This document shows, in pieces, positions 7,372-12,261 of a stretch of DNA of 12,261 nt. The notes under the pieces are model-generated. The model saw only the letters and a program-made list of their open reading frames with translations. It was not told the DNA's origin and made no database searches. Each line of letters opens with the position of its first letter. Positions within the stretch are counted from its first letter, which is position 1. Source of the DNA: Oscillospiraceae bacterium. GTDB taxonomy: Bacteria > Bacillota > Clostridia > Oscillospirales > Acutalibacteraceae. The position numbers were made by a program, and so were the translations under genes. Where the stretch lies: the NCBI GenBank assembly GCA_902774165.1, contig CACYHJ010000110.1, positions 1 through 12,261 on the forward strand. The letters run 5' to 3'.

Positions 7372-7400
7372 TTGTAGTTGATCAAAAAAGGTGATATAAT
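7372..7400 (+). promoter_or_regulatory. Sigma-A-like promoter for the DJ-1/fthC/mltG/GNAT operon
   Basis: There is a perfect -10 TATAAT (7395-7400). A poor -35 TTGTAG (7372-7377) lies at 17 nt spacing. The predicted transcript starts near 7407, with a leader of about 40 nt before ATG 7446. Confidence 0.65.
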
Positions 7401-7445
7401 ACAATCTGTATGTTGAATAGTATACGCTTTGCAGAGGGTGAGCAT

Positions 7446-7991
7446 ATGGTTTATATCTTCATGTCCGACGGAACAGAGGAGATCGAGGCGATCACGGTCT
7501 TCGATCTGCTGAAACGCGGCGGCGCAGACGTGAAAACCGTCGGCGTGCCGAAAAAAGAGATCTGCCTGTCCCACGGTCTGCGGGTCGGATGCGATCTCTC
7601 CTGTGAAGAAATCATTTTGGATGATTCGCTGGAAGCGGTCGTCCTGCCCGGCGGTATGCCCGGCACGCGGAATCTCGAGCAGGATGAAAACGTGCAGCGT
7701 GCAATTGATTTTGCCGCAGCGCGCGGCCTGCTTCTCTGCGCCATCTGCGCGGCGCCCTCAATCCTCGGCCATAAAGGATTGCTCAGCGGCAAAAACGCCG
7801 TCTGCTATCCCGGCTTTGAAAAAGAACTGCGCGGCGCCGTCGTCGGCAGTCAGCCCGCGGTACGGGACGGCAGCGTCGTCACCGCGAACGGCGCGGGTTC
7901 CGCGATTGAATTTGCCGCCTGTATCCTTGCCGCGCTGAAGGGCGCCGACGCGTCGAAAACCGTTCTTGACGCCATTCAATACAGAAAATGA
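7446..7991 (+). CDS. DJ-1/PfpI family protein (YajL/ThiJ-like)
   Basis: 181 residues, the usual size for the DJ-1 fold. The N-terminus MVYIFMSDGTEEIEAI puts the conserved Glu at residue 14. VVLPGGMPGTRNL (65-77) follows, and the nucleophile elbow reads LLCAICAAPSIL with the reactive Cys at 101. The end (TANGAGSAIEFA, about 153-164) matches the conserved 'T..G..sa.eFa' of the family. Members are described as stress chaperones or glyoxalase/deglycase-like enzymes; the exact activity is debated and cannot be fixed here. The start at 7446 is chosen because GAGG (7434-7437) sits 8 nt upstream and the protein then begins at the first strand. ATG 7410 would add 12 residues and lacks a binding site. 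It is the first gene of a four-gene operon and overlaps fthC by 4 bp. Confidence 0.88.
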   Translation: MVYIFMSDGTEEIEAITVFDLLKRGGADVKTVGVPKKEICLSHGLRVGCDLSCEEIILDDSLEAVVLPGGMPGTRNLEQDENVQRAIDFAAARGLLLCAICAAPSILGHKGLLSGKNAVCYPGFEKELRGAVVGSQPAVRDGSVVTANGAGSAIEFAACILAALKGADASKTVLDAIQYRK

Positions 7992-8563
7992 GGGACGTTC
8001 GTCCGCTGAAGAAAAAGCTCAGGGAAGAGGCGCTGCTCCGCCGGGATTCGATCGAGCTTCAGCGCAGGCATGAAATGAGTCTGTCGATTGCGGATCAGCT
8101 GACGCGGCTGATCAGCTTCAAAAGCAGCAATACCGTGCTGACTTATGTCTCCGTCGGCTCGGAGGTCTCAACCTTCCCGATCATGGAACGCTGCTTTGCC
8201 GCGGGAAAACGCGTCGCCGTTCCGAAATGCGCCGCGAAGCGCCGGATGGATTTTTATATCATCGACTCGCCGGATAATCTCTCGCCCGGCAGGTTCGGGA
8301 TTCCAGAGCCGGACCCCGGACGCTGCGAGCTGCTGACCGATTTCAGGGATACGCTCTGTCTTGTCCCCGCCCTCAGCTTCGACCGGGACGGAAACCGGCT
8401 GGGGTACGGCGGCGGATATTACGACAGCTTTATCTCCGGTTACCCGGGCGTATGCGTAGGCCTGTGCTATCACGAATGTCTTTCCGTCCGCCTCCCGGCG
8501 TGCAGACACGATGAAATCTATCACAGTATTCTGACAGAAAAAGGCATTATTCTTTGCCGATAA
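7988..8563 (+). CDS. fthC: 5-formyltetrahydrofolate cyclo-ligase (5,10-methenyl-THF synthetase)
   Basis: 191 residues, the typical length. The enzyme uses ATP to turn 5-formyl-THF (folinic acid) into 5,10-methenyl-THF in the cytoplasm, returning an inhibitory storage form to the one-carbon pool. The N-terminal LKKKLREEALLRRDSI (7-22) is the basic start seen in the family. YVSVGSEVST (53-62) and GIPEP (104-108) are conserved positions, VPALSFDRDGNRLGYGGGYY (126-145) includes the phosphate-binding loop and family signature, and LTEKG lies near the end. The ATG overlaps the DJ-1 stop (ATGA), with no separate strong binding site, so it is probably translationally coupled. The neighbouring divergent thyX also uses folate, so this may be a loose one-carbon group. 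The symbol follows the YgfA/FthC family. Confidence 0.93.
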   Translation: MRDVRPLKKKLREEALLRRDSIELQRRHEMSLSIADQLTRLISFKSSNTVLTYVSVGSEVSTFPIMERCFAAGKRVAVPKCAAKRRMDFYIIDSPDNLSPGRFGIPEPDPGRCELLTDFRDTLCLVPALSFDRDGNRLGYGGGYYDSFISGYPGVCVGLCYHECLSVRLPACRHDEIYHSILTEKGIILCR

Positions 8564-8566
8564 AAT

Positions 8567-8571
8567 AAAGG
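8567..8571 (+). promoter_or_regulatory. Ribosome binding site AAAGG that fixes the mltG start at ATG 8582
   Basis: AAAGG lies 10 nt before ATG 8582. The in-frame GTG at 8573 is only one base away from it and cannot be the start. Confidence 0.65.
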
Positions 8572-8581
8572 TGTGAAATCT

Positions 8582-9964
8582 ATGGACAATCATATTCCTT
8601 CTTCCGGCGATCAGCCCACGAGAAAATTCGACGCCGTCCGGATCGGAAAAAACAAAGCGGACGCCGAAAAAACCGTTTCAAACCGCCCGGACAGCGGCGC
8701 AGGGAAGCCCGTTTCCAACCGTCCGAAGAGGGGCGTTGACGCCGATCATACCGGCGGCGCCAACGGGAAGAAATCGCCAAAAAGCGCGAAATCCGCAAAA
8801 GCCGTGAAGGAACCCAAGGCGAAAAAGCCGAAGAAGAAACGCAGAAAACTGACGCCGGAGCAGAAAAAGATTTATCGCCGCAGGCGTATTGTCCGTCTTG
8901 TTGTGATCCTGATTGTGGTTGCCGCTTCATGGTTCGTTTCTACGTTCGTGATCAGCTGTATGAACGATATCATTGCGATCAACCGTTCGACCGATAAGGT
9001 TTCGGTTTCCGTCAACGACGGGATGACCACCGATCAGGTCATTGATCTGCTGGCGGAGAAGGATCTGATTGAAAACCCCGATTTCTGCAAACTCTTTGCG
9101 CAGATCCGGGGGTACGACAATACCAAGTACATCACCTCGGTCTATGAGCTGCAGGCGAGCTACGGTCTTGAAAAGCTTCTGATCAGCATGAGCAAGAACG
9201 CGGCCTCCGCAGAGACGGTCACGCTGAGCTTCCCGGAGGGCTTCTGTATGGAGCAGATTTTCGCGAAGCTTGAGGAGAACGGCGTTTGTTCCGCCGCAAG
9301 CCTGCGTGCGACCGCCCGCGAGATGGATTTCTCCGGGGAATATCCGTTCCTGAAGAATATCCCCAACAAGGAACAGCGGTTCTACGTGCTGGAGGGGTAT
9401 ATGTATCCCGATACCTATGAGTTTTATCTCGGAGAGAACGCGGCGAGCGTGATCAAGCGTTTCCTTTCAAACTTTGAGAAGCACTGGACCGAGGAGTACA
9501 GCAATACCGGCGCGGGCCTCGGCCTGAGCGTCGACGACGTGATCAAAATCGCTTCCATCATCGAGAAGGAAGCATACGGCACCAAGCAGATGTATCAGAT
9601 TTCCTCGGTGCTGCACAACCGTCTCTGGAGCGGGAACGAAGAGTTCAAATATCTTCAGTGCGACTCCACCTCCGGTTATATTTCCTATATTCCCGAGACC
9701 GTGCTGTCCGGCGATCTGCGCGTCTCCTACACGAAGCTCTATGATACCTACCAGTGCGTCGGGCTTCCCGCCGCGCCGATCTGCAGCCCCGGCGACAACG
9801 CCATCAAGGCGGCGCTGCGCCCCGAAAGCACCGATTATTACTACTTCAGACACGACGTGAATAAAAAGATCTATCTCGCCGAGACAAAAGAAGGCCATGA
9901 CAAGAACGGCGAGGAAGTGTTCCGTGTGAAAGCGAAAGCGAAGGAAAGCGAATCGGCAGGATAA
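8582..9964 (+). CDS. mltG: Endolytic murein transglycosylase MltG (YceG-like)
   Basis: 460 residues from ATG 8582. Residues 1-100 are a charged, low-complexity cytoplasmic tail rich in Lys/Arg/Ser with two VSNRP copies (32-36, 44-48). One membrane helix follows (about 104-125), then the outside YceG domain. SVSVNDGMTTDQVIDLLAEK (about 141-160) is the LysM-like entry subdomain. ASIIEKEAYG (324-333) carries the expected catalytic Glu in EKE. YDTYQCVGLPAAPICSPGDN (387-406) matches 'Y.TY...GLPpgPI.nPG', and YYFRHDVNKKIYLAET closes the fold. The usual 'QsDpTv.Y' after the catalytic region reads LQCDSTSGYISY, a small variant. The enzyme cuts nascent glycan strands and helps set their length at the membrane. 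The long basic tail exceeds the short tail of Gram-negative forms but is common in Gram-positives. It lies 18 bp after fthC; the GNAT gene follows by 23 bp. Confidence 0.92.
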   Translation: MDNHIPSSGDQPTRKFDAVRIGKNKADAEKTVSNRPDSGAGKPVSNRPKRGVDADHTGGANGKKSPKSAKSAKAVKEPKAKKPKKKRRKLTPEQKKIYRRRRIVRLVVILIVVAASWFVSTFVISCMNDIIAINRSTDKVSVSVNDGMTTDQVIDLLAEKDLIENPDFCKLFAQIRGYDNTKYITSVYELQASYGLEKLLISMSKNAASAETVTLSFPEGFCMEQIFAKLEENGVCSAASLRATAREMDFSGEYPFLKNIPNKEQRFYVLEGYMYPDTYEFYLGENAASVIKRFLSNFEKHWTEEYSNTGAGLGLSVDDVIKIASIIEKEAYGTKQMYQISSVLHNRLWSGNEEFKYLQCDSTSGYISYIPETVLSGDLRVSYTKLYDTYQCVGLPAAPICSPGDNAIKAALRPESTDYYYFRHDVNKKIYLAETKEGHDKNGEEVFRVKAKAKESESAG

Positions 9965-9987
9965 GCCCGCGGGAGGGGAGTGCGCGT

Positions 9988-11148
9988 ATGTCGGAAAAAA
10001 TCGAAGTCTGCCGCGTCGGTGAAGACCGGTACCGGGAACTCATGGACGTTATGGATCTGTCGTTCGGGTTTATCAATTCCGACAGCGTCACGTTTCTTCA
10101 GCTGCTGCCGAAGCTTTATAAGCCGGAGTATGCGCCGTGGGAAAACAATATGTGCGTGCTTGAAAACGGCCGGATCCGCGCCGTGATCGGCATTTATTAT
10201 CAGAATCTGAACGTCTGCGGCGAGCGTCTGAAGGTCGGCGGGATCGGCAACGTCTGCGTCCATCCCGACGCGCGGGGCAAAGGATATATGCGGCTGGCCA
10301 TGGACGCGGTTACGGAGGAAATGAAACACAACGGCACCGATTTTTCCTTCCTTGACGGCCACCGGCAGCGCTATCGGTATTTCGGATACGATACCGCGGG
10401 GTATTCGGTGAATTTTACGGTGGACGCCCGGAATATCCGCCACGTGTACGGCGCGGATTATCAGCCGCAGATGCAGATCGAGCCGATTGCGGACGACGAC
10501 AGCGAAAAGCAGCTTCTGGTCGATATCGGCCGCACGGCGCCGGTCCATGCGGAGCGCTCGCCCGAGGCGATCACGGATCTTCTTCGGTCCTGGAACAACC
10601 GGGCGTTCAAGCTGCGGAAAAACGGGAAAACCGTCGGTTATTTCGTGCTGGAACGCAACGACGCGAATGTGCCGGAATTCCGTGTGGCATCACCGGAATA
10701 CCTGAAAGAGGCCGTCGCGGCGATCGTGCTTTCACGGCCGACGACGTACGCGTATTTCAATATGCCCGCGTGCTTTACCGCATACAGCGATTTTCTCGCG
10801 TCGATCGCCTCCGGCGTCAGCCTGCACAACGCGTTCCGGATTTCCGTGTATCGCTATCAAAGAACCCTGAACGCGTTCTTTCAGGCAAAAGCGCTGGAAA
10901 CCGTTCTGCCGGACTGCGGCTGCAATGTGCTGGTGCACGGGATCCGCGGGGATGAAACCCTGAGCATTTCCGTGAAGGACGGCGTCCCGTCCGTTACGTC
11001 CGGTGCGCTCGCGCCGGACCTCGAGCTCGATCATCTCGCGGCGGCAAACTTCTTTTTCGGCCTTCGAGCGCCCGAGCGGGCGGCCGTCCCGGGGCTTTGT
11101 CCGAGTCTGCCGATCCCCGCGATTCTCTCTTCTCCGGACCACGTCTGA
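9988..11148 (+). CDS. GNAT N-acetyltransferase, Eis-like (GNAT domain plus SCP2-like C-terminal domain)
   Basis: 386 residues, close to the roughly 400 of Eis-like proteins and far longer than a lone GNAT domain. GIGNVCVHPDARGKGYMRLA (85-104) is the acetyl-CoA pyrophosphate loop (R/Q-x-x-G-x-G/A form: ARGKGY). GHRQRYRYFGYDTAG (124-138) fits the 'L.g.r..Y..fGYe.aG' of the Eis group. A second, degenerate GNAT region follows (about 150-285), and the last 100 residues resemble the SCP2-like fold ending in PSLPIPAILSSPDHV. The acceptor is unknown; Eis proteins acetylate amines such as aminoglycosides or protein lysines, but no resistance role can be read here. A strong GGAGGGGAG lies 7-11 nt before ATG 9988. 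It is the last gene of the operon; no hairpin terminator is seen after it. Confidence 0.83.
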   Translation: MSEKIEVCRVGEDRYRELMDVMDLSFGFINSDSVTFLQLLPKLYKPEYAPWENNMCVLENGRIRAVIGIYYQNLNVCGERLKVGGIGNVCVHPDARGKGYMRLAMDAVTEEMKHNGTDFSFLDGHRQRYRYFGYDTAGYSVNFTVDARNIRHVYGADYQPQMQIEPIADDDSEKQLLVDIGRTAPVHAERSPEAITDLLRSWNNRAFKLRKNGKTVGYFVLERNDANVPEFRVASPEYLKEAVAAIVLSRPTTYAYFNMPACFTAYSDFLASIASGVSLHNAFRISVYRYQRTLNAFFQAKALETVLPDCGCNVLVHGIRGDETLSISVKDGVPSVTSGALAPDLELDHLAAANFFFGLRAPERAAVPGLCPSLPIPAILSSPDHV

Positions 11149-11166
11149 GTGTTTTCTGAGTGTTTT
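11145..11166 (+). repeat. Two tandem copies of CTGAGTGTTTT at the end of the GNAT gene
   Basis: The 11-bp unit CTGAGTGTTTT occurs at 11145-11155 and 11156-11166; the first copy contains the TGA stop (11146-11148). It is T-rich but forms no clear stem, so it is not called as a terminator. A small slippage duplication is the simplest reading. Confidence 0.6.
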
Positions 11167-11190
11167 TCTGTAAATATTTTGAATTAACGG

Positions 11191-11219
11191 TTGCATTTTT
11201 GATTGAATGGTGGTATAAT
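11191..11219 (+). promoter_or_regulatory. Sigma-A promoter for ychF
   Basis: -35 TTGCAT (11191-11196, 4/6 to TTGACA), a 17-nt spacer and a perfect -10 TATAAT (11214-11219). Predicted transcription starts near 11226. GAGAAAGG (11233-11240) then serves the ATG at 11253, with a slightly long 12-nt spacing. Confidence 0.8.
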
Positions 11220-11252
11220 AGCAAAGCTGTTTGAGAAAGGAATTGATCCGGA

Positions 11253-12261
11253 ATGAAACTCGGTATCGTCGGACTGCCGAACGTCGGTAAAAGCACATTG
11301 TTCAACGCCTTGACCAATGCGGGCGCTCAGTCTGCGAATTACCCGTTCTGCACCATCGAGCCGAACGTCGGGATCGTTCCCGTCCCCGATGAGCGCCTTG
11401 ACCGGCTTGCAGAGCTTTATCATCCGGTGAAGGTCACGCCCGCGACGGTGGAATTCGTCGATATCGCCGGTCTTGTCAAAGGCGCGTCCAAGGGCGAGGG
11501 GCTGGGAAACAAATTCCTTGCGAACATCCGTGAGGTTGACGCGGTGGTGCACGTGGTGCGCTGTTTCGACAACGACGATATCACCCATGTCGAGGGCAGC
11601 GTCGACCCGGTCAGAGACATTGACATCATCAATCTCGAGCTGATTCTTTCCGACATCGAGATTCTCGACCGCCGGATCGACCGGGATTCCAAAGCCATGA
11701 AGGGCGATAAGTCTCTGGCAAAGAACGTGGATTTTTTCAAACGGCTGAAAAGCGAGCTTGACGCCGGCAAATGCGCCCGCGCCGTCGAGGTGAACGAAGA
11801 CGAGCGGGAGCTGATGGATTCCGTCGCGCTTCTGACCGCGAAGCCGGTGATCTACGCGTGCAATATGAGTGAGGACGATTTTGCCGCCGGTGAGATCTCC
11901 GACAACGAGAGATACCGGGCGGTGAAGGCCTTTGCCGACTCCGAGGGTTCTCAGGCGCTGCCGATCTGCGCGGAGCTCGAGGCTCAGATTGCGGATTTCG
12001 ACCCGGAGGAGCGCAAGGCGTTTCTTGCGGATCTCGGCGTGGAGCACGGAGGGCTGGAAACGCTCATACAAAAGAGCTACGACCTGCTCGGCCTGATGTC
12101 GTATCTGACCGCCGGCGAACCGGAGGTCAGGGCGTGGACCATCAAAAAGGGCACGAAGGCTCCGCAGGCGGCCGGGAAGATCCATACGGATTTCGAACGC
12201 GGCTTCATCCGTGCGGAGGTGGTATCCTTCGACGATCTGATCGCCTGCGGTTCCACCGCGG
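11253..12261 (+). CDS. ychF: Redox-regulated ATPase YchF (OLA1/Obg family), 3' end outside window
   Basis: 336 residues are visible of an expected 360-365; the frame is open to the window edge. G1 is GLPNVGKST (7-15). The switch region NYPFCTIEPN (29-38) is highly characteristic of YchF. G3 is DIAGLVKGASKGEGLGN (70-86). The G4 position reads NMSE (204-207) instead of NKxD, the reason YchF prefers ATP to GTP. A coiled-coil insert lies at about 125-190 (LELILSDIEILDRRIDRDSK onward). The C-terminal TGS domain begins at about 279 (SYLTAGEPEVRAWTIKKGTK) and continues through GKIHTDFERGFIRAEVVSFD. YchF is a cytosolic ribosome-associated ATPase linked to stress responses and translation. It has its own promoter, so it is probably transcribed separately from the GNAT operon, though read-through from it is possible. 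Confidence 0.96.
   Translation, partial: MKLGIVGLPNVGKSTLFNALTNAGAQSANYPFCTIEPNVGIVPVPDERLDRLAELYHPVKVTPATVEFVDIAGLVKGASKGEGLGNKFLANIREVDAVVHVVRCFDNDDITHVEGSVDPVRDIDIINLELILSDIEILDRRIDRDSKAMKGDKSLAKNVDFFKRLKSELDAGKCARAVEVNEDERELMDSVALLTAKPVIYACNMSEDDFAAGEISDNERYRAVKAFADSEGSQALPICAELEAQIADFDPEERKAFLADLGVEHGGLETLIQKSYDLLGLMSYLTAGEPEVRAWTIKKGTKAPQAAGKIHTDFERGFIRAEVVSFDDLIACGSTA

Noticed and set aside
7410..7445. Longer DJ-1 start at ATG 7410
   Set aside because: It lies about 10 bp after the TATAAT box with no ribosome binding site; ATG 7446 has one and matches the usual family N-terminus.
11069..11082. GC-rich hairpin CGCCCGAGCGGGCG as a terminator
   Set aside because: It lies inside the GNAT coding region, its loop is too small for the full stem, and no T-tract follows.
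11184..12185. Long - strand open frame (333 codons) opposite ychF
   Set aside because: YchF motifs on the + strand are unambiguous; this is a shadow frame.
1..12261. CRISPR array, insertion sequence, tRNA/rRNA, riboswitch or phage attachment site
   Set aside because: I saw no regularly spaced repeats, transposase motifs, terminal inverted repeats, cloverleaf-like stretches or riboswitch-like leaders; the intergenic regions are too short for most of these.

Overview
The window looks like chromosomal DNA from a GC-moderate Firmicute, most likely a clostridial (Oscillospirales/Ruminococcaceae-like) anaerobe. This is inferred from strong AGGAGG-type ribosome binding sites, sigma-A promoters with TATAAT, third codon positions rich in G/C, a ThyX-type thymidylate synthase, a Gram-positive-style MltG and a Wzx-type flippase beside several glycosyltransferases. 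No mobile element, CRISPR array, tRNA or rRNA was recognised.

Region 1 (1-5858, + strand) is the 3' part of a surface-polysaccharide cluster. In order it holds: the C-terminal piece of a GT4-like glycosyltransferase, a GT2 glycosyltransferase, a broken UDP-GlcNAc 2-epimerase (wecB/mnaA), a second GT2, a Wzx-like flippase and a third GT2. Genes are packed with short gaps or 4-bp ATGA overlaps, so they are probably one transcript, which ends at a bidirectional hairpin terminator (5857-5896). Together they would build an undecaprenyl-linked repeat unit and flip it across the membrane. No polymerase or initiating phosphosugar transferase is in view; the operon starts upstream of the window. The epimerase has lost about 30 codons, including the HRREN catalytic segment, and has a frame change at about 1908-1914. 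As written it cannot make UDP-ManNAc.

Region 2 (5904-7280, - strand) is a tandem two-domain ThyX converging on the polysaccharide operon and sharing its terminator. Its two ThyX halves have lost complementary parts of the active site, which is the most interesting protein-level observation here.

Region 3 (7281-7445) is an AT-rich divergent promoter region with one sigma-A-like promoter on each strand and a 10-bp palindrome between them.

Region 4 (7446-11148, + strand) is a compact housekeeping operon: a DJ-1/PfpI protein, 5-formyl-THF cyclo-ligase, the endolytic murein transglycosylase MltG and an Eis-like GNAT acetyltransferase. Region 5 (11191-12261) is a well-formed promoter followed by ychF, an Obg-family ATPase cut by the window edge (336 residues visible).

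I did not find a convincing previously undescribed system. The points most worth checking are the epimerase deletion (real pseudogene or assembly error) and the asymmetric double ThyX.
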